From NCBI RefSeq assembly GCF_004339805.1, contig NZ_SLUI01000001.1, positions 372,001 through 436,000 of the forward strand: 64,000 bases of DNA, given 5' to 3'. Under the pieces are notes generated by a model. That model saw only the letters and a list, made by a program, of their open reading frames with translations, was not told the DNA's origin and ran no database searches. The stretch comes from Anaerospora hongkongensis (GTDB lineage Bacteria > Bacillota > Negativicutes > Sporomusales > DSM-15969). Numbering within the stretch: the first letter of the stretch is position 1; each line of letters begins with the position of its first letter. A program made the translations under genes and the position numbers. Of this stretch, positions 18,881 through 27,128 are shown one piece after another.

Positions 18881-20122
18881 ATGAAACTAACTGGTATTAT
18901 TGCCGAATATAATCCATTTCATAACGGACATGCCTTTCATATTGACAGAGCCCGTGAACTGACCAACTGTACCCACGTTATCGCTGTCATGAGCGGCCAA
19001 TTTGTCCAGCGGGGCGAAGCCGCTATGTTTGATAAATGGTCCCGCGCCGAAATGGCCGTGGCCTCAGGCGTCGATCTTGTCATCGAACTGCCTTTTGCTT
19101 TTGCAGTCCGCAGCGCTCAGTTTTTTGCCACAGGCAGCGTACGGCTGCTTGCAGCGCTGGGTGTCCAATATCTCTGCTTCGGCGCTGAACAAGCTGATCT
19201 AGAAAGGCTGTCTGCCGCTGCAAATGCATTCGGGCAGCCCGATACTGCCGAAGTCTTTCGTACCAGCATTCAAGCAGGACTGCCTTATGCCAAAGCTTTA
19301 TCCAATGCCGTAGCCGCGCAAACGGGACTCGCGTCAGATTTCTTGCTGACGCCAAATAATATTCTGGCTATTGAGTATCTCCGGGCTATACGGCACTGGG
19401 CGCCAGAGATGATTCCCGCTGCAGTTGCCCGTGAACAAGCCGCCTACCATCAGCCGGTCATCTCTGGGCCGATTGCCAGTGCCACCGCCATCCGCAGTGC
19501 CCTGCTAACACACAAGGCACTGATCCCCGAAATTAAGGCCGCCTTGCCCGAGAGCAGCCTCGCTGTGCTTCACCGCCAGCTCAACATTCAAAAAGGTCCT
19601 GTAGCGGCTAATTTCTTCGGTGATATGTTATTAGCGAAGCTCCGCACCCTTCCACTGAGTCAACTGGAAGCAGTCCCCGAAGTTACGGAAGGACTGCACT
19701 ATAAAATTCAATCCTGTGCTCTTCAGGCAACCAGCCTGGAAACACTGCTGACATCGATAAAAAGCAAGCGCTATACCCGGACACGGCTGCAGCGCATTGC
19801 TGTCCACACGTTACTGGGGACCACCAAGCACGCTTTAGCACACTTTGATGCTGCTGGTCCGCTTTATGCAAGGGTCCTGGCCTTTAACAGCAAAGGGCAG
19901 GAAATTCTGCGTCACCTGAAGCAGAATGCTCAGCTGCCTCTCATTACCAAAACAACGAAAACGTTGGACAGCCAGCGGCGAAATTCCGCCAGCCTCTCGC
20001 TGCTTCAGCAAATGCTTGCCTTAGATACAGTAGCCAGTGATATCTATTCCTTAGGTTATCCTAATCCTGAATTTCGAATTGGTGGTCTTGACTTTCTGCA
20101 CTCTCCCAGCTTTCTTCCCTGA
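18881..20122 (+). CDS. tmcAL: tRNA(Met) cytidine acetate ligase TmcAL (YlbM)
   Basis: TmcAL activates acetate with ATP and acetylates the wobble cytidine (ac4C34) of elongator tRNA-Met. The 413-residue protein has the nucleotidyltransferase motif IIAEYNPFHNGHAFHI (HNGH), then MSGQFVQRGEAAMFDKWSRAEMA and a C-terminal segment with KRYTRTRLQRI. The ATG follows CAGGTG. Its last 62 bp overlap, tail to tail, the end of the opposite-strand patatin gene. It is divergent from ackA. It is called ylbM in Bacillus, where it lies near yceD-rpmF. Confidence 0.93.
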   Translation: MKLTGIIAEYNPFHNGHAFHIDRARELTNCTHVIAVMSGQFVQRGEAAMFDKWSRAEMAVASGVDLVIELPFAFAVRSAQFFATGSVRLLAALGVQYLCFGAEQADLERLSAAANAFGQPDTAEVFRTSIQAGLPYAKALSNAVAAQTGLASDFLLTPNNILAIEYLRAIRHWAPEMIPAAVAREQAAYHQPVISGPIASATAIRSALLTHKALIPEIKAALPESSLAVLHRQLNIQKGPVAANFFGDMLLAKLRTLPLSQLEAVPEVTEGLHYKIQSCALQATSLETLLTSIKSKRYTRTRLQRIAVHTLLGTTKHALAHFDAAGPLYARVLAFNSKGQEILRHLKQNAQLPLITKTTKTLDSQRRNSASLSLLQQMLALDTVASDIYSLGYPNPEFRIGGLDFLHSPSFLP

Positions 20123-20891
20123 TATTGTCGTCTAAAATCCGTTTAATTTCCGGTAATAGTGCCTCTGCAGCCTGCTCTCCCAGTGCGACGCATTCGTCAA
20201 TAGCTTCAAATGAGCTTGGTGAGAGATGGGCTACATTGGGCCTGATCAGCACGTCGCATTCTTCCTGACGCTGCTTAAACATCTGCCTTTCCATAATATT
20301 GATAGCCTGGATAATAACGTCAAACAGATTGGTAATCGGGCCTGTTTCGCCTCGGTGCGCCAAATCGACAGCAATGACAAAATCCGCCCCCATCTTACGG
20401 GCTATATCGATCGGTGTCGGATTGAGTACCGCTCCATCAACATACATAATATCTCCCAGCTGATACGGTACAAACACTCCTGGAACAGACACACTTGCCC
20501 TAACAGCAGTTGCCACATCACCTTCGGTAAAAACCACTTCCTTCCCATTGCCCAGATCTGTGGCAATAACCGCCAGCGGCGTGGCTAACTCTTCAAATTG
20601 TTTTTGCTTTGTCAGCAGCCTTAGCATTGCCAGTACGCGGTCACCCGATATGATCCCCATTTTCGGAATGACAAAATCGATCCAGTGCCGCCGCTTCAAG
20701 TGCTTAGCGAGCTTATATATGGTTTCCGAATCAAGACCTGCGCAGTGCAAGGCCCCAATCAAACTGCCGATGCTGCAGCCGGCAACATAGTCAATCGGGA
20801 TATTCTCCCGTTCCAGTACGCGTAAAACGCCAACATGCGCAAGCCCCCTAAGGCCTCCCGCACCAAGAGCTAAACCAATCTTGGGTCTCAT
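20061..20891 (-). CDS. Patatin-like phospholipase family protein
   Basis: This 276-residue patatin-fold hydrolase has the oxyanion motif GAGGLRGLAHVGVLRVLE, the nucleophile Ser in GCSIG near residue 42 and the catalytic Asp in YVDGAVLNPTP. It has no signal peptide or membrane segment. Bacterial relatives (RssA/YchK group) are poorly defined. The C-terminal tail is polar and acidic and is encoded within the overlap with tmcAL. The ATG follows AAAGGAGGG. It is divergent from the sporulation gene ylbJ. Lipid hydrolysis is likely; the substrate is unknown. Confidence 0.87.
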   Translation of the reverse strand: MRPKIGLALGAGGLRGLAHVGVLRVLERENIPIDYVAGCSIGSLIGALHCAGLDSETIYKLAKHLKRRHWIDFVIPKMGIISGDRVLAMLRLLTKQKQFEELATPLAVIATDLGNGKEVVFTEGDVATAVRASVSVPGVFVPYQLGDIMYVDGAVLNPTPIDIARKMGADFVIAVDLAHRGETGPITNLFDVIIQAINIMERQMFKQRQEECDVLIRPNVAHLSPSSFEAIDECVALGEQAAEALLPEIKRILDDNIREESWESAESQDHQFEIQD

Positions 20892-20921
20892 AATACCCTC
20901 CTTTGGAAATTGTTTAAGTAG

Positions 20922-20950
20922 TTATATTACCTCTGTCTCCTCATATATAT
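20922..20950 (+). promoter_or_regulatory. Candidate sigma-E promoter of ylbJ
   Basis: TTATATT (20922-20928), 13 bp and CATATATAT (20942-20950) resemble the sigma-E pattern KMATATT-N13/14-CATACAMT, with about three mismatches. ylbJ belongs to the sigma-E regulon in B. subtilis. AT-richness makes chance matches possible. Confidence 0.35.
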
Positions 20951-20986
20951 AGTAACAGACGCCTGGCAAAGGAGGAGATTATTTTT

Positions 20987-22240
20987 ATGAGTGGCTGGAG
21001 CAAGGGAAGAAACTACCGTTCCCGCTTTCTAACATATTGTATGGCCTTTTGCATCTTATTTATCACAGTTGCAATGGTCAAATATCCAAAAGAAGCTTTC
21101 GACTCGGCCATTATGGGACTGAATTTGTGGTGGAATGTAGTTTTCCCCTCTTTGCTCCCTTTTTTCATTCTATCCGAAATTTTAATGGGCTTTGGCATTG
21201 TCCACTTTATTGGAGTACTGCTGGAACCGTTGATGCGTCCGATTTTTAATGTTCCCGGTGTCGGAGCTTTTGCCATGTCAATGGGCCTTGCTTCCGGCTA
21301 TCCGATGGACGCCGTCATCACCTGTAAATTCCGCCAGAGCCAGCTATGCACTGCCGTGGAGGCAGAACGCCTTCTCTCCTTTACGAATACCGCAGATCCC
21401 TTGTTTATGTTTGGCGCTGTGGCAGTCGGTATGTTTGCCATGCCAGAACTGGGTCCCACCATTGCCCTTGCTCATTATCTTGCGAGCTTCTTAGTTGGCA
21501 TTATCTTTCGGTTTCACGGGCGAAGCCGCGATCAGCTGGAGATCACCAGCCAGAAAAAAAACCAGGTGAATATTATCGTCCGGGCTTTTCGGGCACTCTA
21601 TAAAGCCCGGCAGGAAGATAAACGCTCGCTAGGTCAATTACTGGGAGACTCCGTCAAAACGTCAATGAATACCATCTTACTCATTGGCGGATTTATTATA
21701 TTGTTTTCCGTATTCTTGCGTATTATTTCCGTCATTGGCTTAACTGACATATTCACTGCCTTTTTTTCATTCTGGCTGCACCTTATTGGGCTGAGTACCT
21801 CTCTGGCCCCCGCTTTGGTAAGCGGTTTATTCGAACTGGATATTGGCTCCATGGTAGCAAGCCAGGCAGATGCACCGCTTGCGCAAAGAGTTGCCATTGC
21901 CAGTGCCATTATCGCCTGGAGCGGCTTATCCGTTCACGGACAGGTAGCAAGTATTGTTATTGAATCCGGCATTCGTATGGGGCCTTACATGGTGGCACGT
22001 TTTCTCCACGCCGTCTTTGCAGCTGTTCTTACCTTTTTGCTGCTCGGTCCAGCCCAGGAAGTCACAAAGTCTTTAATAGTCCCCACCGCTTATACCATCA
22101 GCAGTGCAAACTCCTGGACCTCGTGGGCCTCCAGAACGGAACAGGTTTTCTATCAGTTTTTATTGCTGTTTGGTATATTAATTATGCTGTCCATTGCCCT
22201 CAATTTAATTAAAACGCTTTATTCTTATGCGAAAAGCTGA
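20987..22240 (+). CDS. ylbJ: Sporulation integral membrane protein YlbJ
   Basis: YlbJ is a multi-pass membrane protein of the nucleoside-transporter/Gate-domain family and is required for normal spore formation in Bacillus. The 417 residues contain about eight hydrophobic segments, starting near residue 14. Family motifs include GLNLWWNVVFPSLLPFFILSE, SGYPMDAVIT and ERLLSFTNTADPLFMFGAVAVG. The ATG follows AAAGGAGGAG by 10 bp. It is monocistronic, ending in a bidirectional terminator shared with pyrR. The transported molecule is unknown. Confidence 0.92.
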   Translation: MSGWSKGRNYRSRFLTYCMAFCILFITVAMVKYPKEAFDSAIMGLNLWWNVVFPSLLPFFILSEILMGFGIVHFIGVLLEPLMRPIFNVPGVGAFAMSMGLASGYPMDAVITCKFRQSQLCTAVEAERLLSFTNTADPLFMFGAVAVGMFAMPELGPTIALAHYLASFLVGIIFRFHGRSRDQLEITSQKKNQVNIIVRAFRALYKARQEDKRSLGQLLGDSVKTSMNTILLIGGFIILFSVFLRIISVIGLTDIFTAFFSFWLHLIGLSTSLAPALVSGLFELDIGSMVASQADAPLAQRVAIASAIIAWSGLSVHGQVASIVIESGIRMGPYMVARFLHAVFAAVLTFLLLGPAQEVTKSLIVPTAYTISSANSWTSWASRTEQVFYQFLLLFGILIMLSIALNLIKTLYSYAKS

Positions 22241-22251
22241 ATCATATTAGC

Positions 22252-22296
22252 AAAAAACCCGGTGCACCTTCCAAGTGAAGTGACACCGGGTTTCTT

Positions 22297-22298
<2 letters not shown>
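22252..22298. terminator. Bidirectional terminator between ylbJ and pyrR
   Basis: AAACCCGGTG and CACCGGGTTT form a 10 bp stem with a 19-base loop. T-rich tails on both strands serve converging ylbJ (+) and pyrR (-). Confidence 0.85.
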
Positions 22299-22851
<553 letters not shown>

Positions 22852-22865
22852 TCATTCTCCCCTCT

Positions 22866-23789
22866 TTACTTGACTCTTCGTAAACTGGTAATAATCGTTT
22901 CCATATCGGCCGGCAATGGTGCAGAAAAACACATTTTCTCGCCGGTAACAGGATGGGAAAGCGATAGCTGTGCAGAATGGAGCGCTTGCCCATTAATACT
23001 GAAATGCTGCTTTTCCGGTCCATATTTAGGATCGCCCACAACCGGATGACCTATATGAGCCATATGTACCCGGATTTGATGAGTACGCCCCGTTTCCAGC
23101 TTGCATTCTACTACCGTATAATTGCCAAACCGTTCGACTGTCTTAAAGTTGGTAATTGCCGTTTTACTATTGGCAAACACAACAGCCATTTTTTTTCTAT
23201 CCACAGGATGCCTGCCGATTGGCGCATTAATTACACCCTGTTCTTCTTTAATGTTGCCATGGACGATAGCAATATATTTACGACTGGCCTGACGATCTTT
23301 TATCTGCAAGGCCAGATTAAGATGCGCCTGGTCAGTTTTGGCGGCAACCATCACCCCGGAAGTATCTTTATCCAGACGATGAACAATCCCCGGGCGAATT
23401 ACCCCGTTAATGCCCGATAAATCCCGGCAGTGTTCCAAGAGCGCATTAACCAGTGTCCCGCTGTAGTTTCCCGCCGCAGGATGAACAACCATACCACGCG
23501 GTTTATTGATAATAATCATATGATTATCTTCATATACAACGGACAAAGGAATGGCTTCAGCCTTGATTTCAGCTGGCTGCACTTCAGGCAATATCACTTT
23601 GACACAATCATTGCAGGCCATTTTATAATTAGCTTTTACGATTTTCGCGTTTACCCAAACCTGGCCTGCAGCTATGATTTTCTGCACATGGGAACGGGAT
23701 ATTCCCATATGCTGTGCCAGATAAATATCAATCCGTTGGTTTTCTTCTGTTTCTGAAACCTGCAGACAATACTGCTTTTCCGTGGTCAA
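22866..23789 (-). CDS. rluD: RluD-family pseudouridine synthase
   Basis: This enzyme converts uridines in large-subunit rRNA to pseudouridine. An N-terminal S4 RNA-binding domain (residues 15-75) precedes the catalytic domain with the active Asp in HRLDKDTSGVMV, then GRTHQIRVHMAHIGHPVVGD. The 307 residues are typical of the RluD/YlyB group. Its start overlaps the end of lspA by 4 bp, so the two are coupled. The rRNA target position cannot be told from sequence alone. Confidence 0.93.
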   Translation of the reverse strand: MTTEKQYCLQVSETEENQRIDIYLAQHMGISRSHVQKIIAAGQVWVNAKIVKANYKMACNDCVKVILPEVQPAEIKAEAIPLSVVYEDNHMIIINKPRGMVVHPAAGNYSGTLVNALLEHCRDLSGINGVIRPGIVHRLDKDTSGVMVAAKTDQAHLNLALQIKDRQASRKYIAIVHGNIKEEQGVINAPIGRHPVDRKKMAVVFANSKTAITNFKTVERFGNYTVVECKLETGRTHQIRVHMAHIGHPVVGDPKYGPEKQHFSINGQALHSAQLSLSHPVTGEKMCFSAPLPADMETIITSLRRVK

Positions 23790-24238
23790 TTTGTCTCATC
23801 CTTTTTCTCAGCAATAAATAGCAAGGTATAAATAATGCATGACACGCCAACAACAATCGCTATGTCGGCAATATTGAATATTGGCCAGATACGAAAATCA
23901 AAAAAATCTACTACATGACCAGTTTGAATCCGGTCAATAACATTGCCGACGGCGCCGCCCATCATCAGGCCGGTTCCTAGCCTGAGCAGTCTCATGTTAG
24001 CAGGAATACGCGGGTATAAATACACTACGGCACCAATCATCAGCAGACCGACGATTACAAAAAATGTCCTTTGGTTTTCCAATATTCCAAAAGCCGCACC
24101 TGGATTCAAAATATAAGTTAAATGAAAAACTGAAGGAATCAGTGGAATAGACATTCCCAGGCTCATATGCGTTTGCACATAATATTTAGACCATTGATCA
24201 ATGACGACAACTGCCATTGCCAATATTAATATCGGCAC
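23786..24238 (-). CDS. lspA: Lipoprotein signal peptidase II
   Basis: LspA is a membrane aspartic protease that removes the signal peptide from prolipoproteins after Lgt lipidation. The 150 residues form four membrane segments. The catalytic pair is D102 in GNVIDRI and D125 in FNIADIAIV, and the conserved NPGAAFG is present. The start is GTG 24238, with GGGAG about 9 bp upstream. It heads the lspA-rluD-pyrR run. Confidence 0.96.
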   Translation of the reverse strand: MPILILAMAVVVIDQWSKYYVQTHMSLGMSIPLIPSVFHLTYILNPGAAFGILENQRTFFVIVGLLMIGAVVYLYPRIPANMRLLRLGTGLMMGGAVGNVIDRIQTGHVVDFFDFRIWPIFNIADIAIVVGVSCIIYTLLFIAEKKDETN

Positions 24239-24274
24239 ATATCTTCGCTCCCATCCAAAATAAAACTAATTCGG

Positions 24275-24661
24275 TTAGCGGGCTTCCTGCTGCAATCCTG
24301 CAAGCAGCATATGGCCGCAGCATGCATTAGTAGCCACAGGAACATTATGAACATCGCACACTCTCAGCAGCGCCGTTATATCCGGTTCATGAGGCTGTGC
24401 TGTCAGCGGATCACGCAAGAAAATAACAAAATCAATCGCTTGGCTGGCAATTAGTGCCCCAATCTGCATATCTCCGCCCAGCGGTCCGGATAAATAAGTC
24501 GTAACTTCCAGGCCTGTTTTTTCCCGAATGAGTTTGCCGGTAGTAGCAGTCGCCACCAGTTTGTGTTTTTGCAAAACAGACAAATGCTCTTCAACAAATA
24601 ATACCATTTCTTCTTTCTTCCGGTCATGAGCAATTAGTGCAATTGTTTTCAATTTTTTCAC
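24275..24661 (-). CDS. mgsA: Methylglyoxal synthase
   Basis: MgsA converts dihydroxyacetone phosphate to methylglyoxal and phosphate, releasing phosphate when glycolytic intermediates build up. The 128 residues include [20 protein letters not shown] and [11 protein letters not shown] with catalytic Asp64, and LTAQPHEPD with His91. I give the GTG start at 24661. A TTG at 24652, 5-6 bp after AGGTGA, would begin exactly where B. subtilis MgsA does and is a real alternative. It lies just upstream of lspA. Confidence 0.95.
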   Translation of the reverse strand: MKKLKTIALIAHDRKKEEMVLFVEEHLSVLQKHKLVATATTGKLIREKTGLEVTTYLSGPLGGDMQIGALIASQAIDFVIFLRDPLTAQPHEPDITALLRVCDVHNVPVATNACCGHMLLAGLQQEAR

Positions 24662-24919
24662 CTGCTTTCCTGGTATTATTTACATGATACTCAATATTTT
24701 TGCAAACGTAAAGAAGCGCAGCTCGCTGCTGCGCCTAAACTTTATGTTTTACTCTATCCAAACGGCTTTTTGGATACAAAAAGCCAATCTGCAGAAAAAG
24801 TTTCGCGCACCTATTTGTAATCCATACTGCTATAACATGCCTCAATTCCGCTATTTCTAAGCATTGCTCATAACCAGCTGACAAGCATTATCTTTACGGC
24901 GGTTATTTTCGCTCTCACA
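24662..24919. other. Noncoding gap between ferredoxin and mgsA
   Basis: No supported gene is present. The gap holds a weak minus-strand promoter for mgsA (TTGCAA at 24700-24705, 17 bp, TAAATA at 24677-24682). It also has two inverted repeats: GCGCAGC-TCGCT-GCTGCGC near 24716-24734, and GGCTTTTT-GGATAC-AAAAAGCC near 24763-24784. A 58-codon plus-strand frame here lacks a ribosome-binding site. Confidence 0.5.
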
Positions 24920-24957
24920 AAAAAATAATAAGTCCAGCATAAGGCTGGACTTATTAT
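24920..24957 (-). terminator. Rho-independent terminator after ferredoxin gene
   Basis: The minus-strand stem AATAATAAGTCCAGC / GCTGGACTTATTATT is followed by TTTTT, directly after the ferredoxin stop. Confidence 0.93.
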
Positions 24958-25125
24958 TTATTCGCCGGGGCTGATGGCTCCTACGGGGCACACAGCTGCG
25001 CATGAACCACAGTCGATGCACTGTTCATCAATGTTGTATTGGGCATCACCTTCGGAGATCGCACCTACGGGACAAACCGAAGCACATGCGCCGCACTTAA
25101 TACAGTCGCTATTAATTATGTACAT
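24958..25125 (-). CDS. 2[4Fe-4S] clostridial-type ferredoxin
   Basis: This 55-residue low-potential electron carrier has two classic cluster motifs: CIKCGACASVCPVGAI (residues 8-23) and CIDCGSCAAVCPVGAI (36-51). The two halves are clear internal repeats. It begins MYIINSDC at ATG 25125, after a GGGGGGTGA ribosome-binding site, and ends in its own terminator, so it is monocistronic. Such ferredoxins serve pyruvate:ferredoxin oxidoreductase, hydrogenases and radical-SAM enzymes in anaerobes. The specific partner is not indicated. Confidence 0.95.
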   Translation of the reverse strand: MYIINSDCIKCGACASVCPVGAISEGDAQYNIDEQCIDCGSCAAVCPVGAISPGE

Positions 25126-25159
25126 TTGGCTAATTCACCCCCCATATTTTGTTAACTAT

Positions 25160-25168
25160 ATTATAACA
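25160..25168 (-). promoter_or_regulatory. Extended -10 promoter of ferredoxin gene
   Basis: The minus strand has TGTTATAAT, an extended -10 (TGnTATAAT), 35 bp before the ferredoxin ATG. No good -35 is visible. Confidence 0.55.
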
Positions 25169-25247
25169 TAAACTGCCAATGAACAGTGATAAAAAAAATA
25201 TTGTTCACGACATTATTAATATCGCAGATATTCTACTTTTTATCCCG

Positions 25248-25958
25248 TTACGACTCCTCATCATTCTGAGAAAAAAAATATTTTTCCAGTCTATCCCGAT
25301 AATAATAGGCAGTTATGCCCAATATCATAAGCAAAGACGTTACTGTGACCGTTGCCCGCAAGCTGCGGGTTAGATTTTGCCCGATAAAGGAATACAAAAC
25401 AATAGCAGGTGTCTGTCCGACTCCGGTTGCGACGGCAAAGCGGCTAAACGGCATTTGGGTCAGCCCTGCGCCATAACTGATTACCTTAAAAGGAACAATT
25501 GGCGTTAAGCGGGTAATAAACACAGCTAAAACACCATTCTTTTTAAAAAAACCATCTGCTTTATCCAGCATTTTTCCATTAATGAATCTCTCGACCACCG
25601 GCCTGCCATACCAGCGGGCAATCCCAAAATCAATAGTAGCCCCTAACAGCGCGCCAATCCAGGAATAACATGCGCCTAATTCCCAGCCAAATATCCAGGC
25701 ATTTGTAATGGTAATGGCAATTCCCGGAACAAATGGAACCATGGATTGAATCGCCATTAAGGAAATACTGGTGACAGGAGCCCAAACACCGTAAGAGAGG
25801 ATAAATTGCCGCAAACCCTCAAAATTTCTAAGCCGCAGGTAGGCTACTCCACTCGAGATAAATTCCTGTATCCCCGGCAAATAAAAATAGGCGGCAAGAG
25901 CCAGTGCTAACACGCCTATTTTCACTACATAAGATTTAGTCGTTGCCGGATCTGACAC
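25248..25958 (-). CDS. TVP38/TMEM64 family membrane protein
   Basis: This 236-residue multi-pass membrane protein belongs to the SNARE-associated/DedA-like superfamily. Motifs include VPFVPGIAITITNAWIFGWELG near residue 73, AIDFGIARWYG-like GATIDFGIARWYGRP, and ITRLTPIVPFKVISYGAGL. Five to six hydrophobic segments are visible. Related YdjZ/YtxB proteins have no settled function; roles in lipid or ion movement are proposed. The start is GTG with GGGAGGGAG upstream. The flanking genes give no clear functional link. Confidence 0.85.
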   Translation of the reverse strand: MSDPATTKSYVVKIGVLALALAAYFYLPGIQEFISSGVAYLRLRNFEGLRQFILSYGVWAPVTSISLMAIQSMVPFVPGIAITITNAWIFGWELGACYSWIGALLGATIDFGIARWYGRPVVERFINGKMLDKADGFFKKNGVLAVFITRLTPIVPFKVISYGAGLTQMPFSRFAVATGVGQTPAIVLYSFIGQNLTRSLRATVTVTSLLMILGITAYYYRDRLEKYFFSQNDEES

Positions 25959-26059
25959 TAAGCTCCCTCCCTCATTACCATACTTTCATTATAGCAATGC
26001 CAGGTACTGCACAAAAGCAAAATATATCGGCCTACAAAGAAACGCAAAACCAAGCACGG

Positions 26060-26704
26060 CTAGCGCTCGGTTTTGTTTTCAACAGCGTTAGTATTTTGGG
26101 GAATGGCATCGGTCTTCTCTACAATGCCCTGATGTTCATTACTATTGGGAAAGAGAGCTTTGTAATCATATGACCCCGGAATATCCTGCGGTGAATCAGA
26201 ACTGCCGAATTTCAGCACAGCCTGCAAGGCATCTTCGCCGTCAAACCCTACTGCTTCCGTTTCACTCTGATCCATAAATGTCCGTTGAAAAGGCGGCTCC
26301 AGTATAGCCTCTTCCAGGGGACGCGGTATTGGTCTGACATCATCTGCCGCCTGCTGACACTGGATACACAGTGCTGCCGAAGGCATTGCTTCTAAGCGTT
26401 CAAGGGGAATATGCTCACCGCATCCCTCACATACTCCATACGTACCATTATCCGCTTTGGCAAGAGCGGCCTCTACCTTTTCCAGCAAAACATGAGCATT
26501 GTCCCGTAACGCAACGTCTTTGCTGCGCTCAAACAACTCATCACCGATATCTGCCGGATGATTGTCATACACGGAAAGCTCACCTACCGAATAGGAGAGG
26601 GTATCACCCAGTCCCCCTTCTTCGAGAGCGTCAATTTCTTCCATCAATCTCTTTTTTTCATTTTGCAGCTGCTTAACAAACGCTTCTACTTTTTCCTGCT
26701 TCAA
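26060..26704 (-). CDS. YteA-type TraR/DksA zinc-finger protein
   Basis: This is a TraR/DksA-family protein of the Gram-positive YteA/YlyA type, linked to sporulation gene expression. A helical N terminus precedes ELSVYDNHPADIGDELFERSKD, then a zinc finger with CEGC and CIQC (17 residues between pairs). The C-terminal half is low complexity. TTG 26704 gives 214 residues and sits downstream of GGGAGTGAG. A longer frame from 26779 would overlap DUF5665 and has no good ribosome-binding site. The matching gene ylyA lies next to ileS and lspA in Bacillus, as here. Confidence 0.85.
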   Translation of the reverse strand: MKQEKVEAFVKQLQNEKKRLMEEIDALEEGGLGDTLSYSVGELSVYDNHPADIGDELFERSKDVALRDNAHVLLEKVEAALAKADNGTYGVCEGCGEHIPLERLEAMPSAALCIQCQQAADDVRPIPRPLEEAILEPPFQRTFMDQSETEAVGFDGEDALQAVLKFGSSDSPQDIPGSYDYKALFPNSNEHQGIVEKTDAIPQNTNAVENKTER

Positions 26705-26729
26705 AGGCTGCTCACTCCCAGTCAATAAT

Positions 26730-27032
26730 CTAAAATGTTCCACCATTTTTGCTTTCAACAATACGAATGATATCGGCAATAAAATTCCCTATGCCGGGAA
26801 TATTAAGCAGAATTAACTGCCGGAGCCCTTCAATCATCAGCGCAAACACAAGCGTTGCACCTATTGCAATCCCTAAGCCCCGGGATATTCCCGCCACAAA
26901 ATTAATAAAAATCAGCCGGGCCGGTTTTTCCAGGAGTTCCATATATTGGGCTACACGCATCGCTTCCAGCTGTCTGACTAGTTTTTCCAGCTGAACAGCC
27001 ATAAATTCAGCCTGCTTAAACTCTTTATCCAT
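26730..27032 (-). CDS. DUF5665 domain membrane protein
   Basis: This 100-residue protein starts with a helical region (QLEKLVRQLEAMRVAQYMELL), then one or two hydrophobic segments (LIFINFVAGISRGLGIAIGA, LVFALMIEGLRQLILL) and IGNFIADIIRIV. That is the DUF5665 pattern of spore-forming Firmicutes; no function is known. ATG 27032 follows GTGGAGG by 8 bp. The longer frame from 27074 would run into the ileS terminator, which supports the shorter start. It ends about 25 bp before yteA and is probably cotranscribed. Confidence 0.8.
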   Translation of the reverse strand: MDKEFKQAEFMAVQLEKLVRQLEAMRVAQYMELLEKPARLIFINFVAGISRGLGIAIGATLVFALMIEGLRQLILLNIPGIGNFIADIIRIVESKNGGTF

Positions 27033-27072
27033 GCAATCGGCCTCCACTTCACCTAGTATCTCCGCTACCGGC

Positions 27073-27124
27073 AAAAAAAATCAAGCCGTTAAAAAGTCAT
27101 GACAACTTTTTAACGGCTTGATTG
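27073..27124 (-). terminator. Rho-independent terminator after ileS
   Basis: A perfect 19 bp stem (AATCAAGCCGTTAAAAAGT and its complement) with a 7-base loop is followed by TTTTTT on the minus strand. Confidence 0.95.
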
Positions 27125-27128
27125 CTAT

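Noticed and set aside
20061..20891. Patatin-like gene as part of a toxin or anti-phage system (for example a CBASS effector)
   Set aside because: No cyclase, sensor or other defence gene is near. The neighbours are housekeeping and sporulation genes, and the protein resembles the RssA/YchK group.
24684..24860. 58-codon plus-strand open frame in the gap above mgsA
   Set aside because: It begins inside the mgsA promoter region without a ribosome-binding site, and the translation resembles no known protein.
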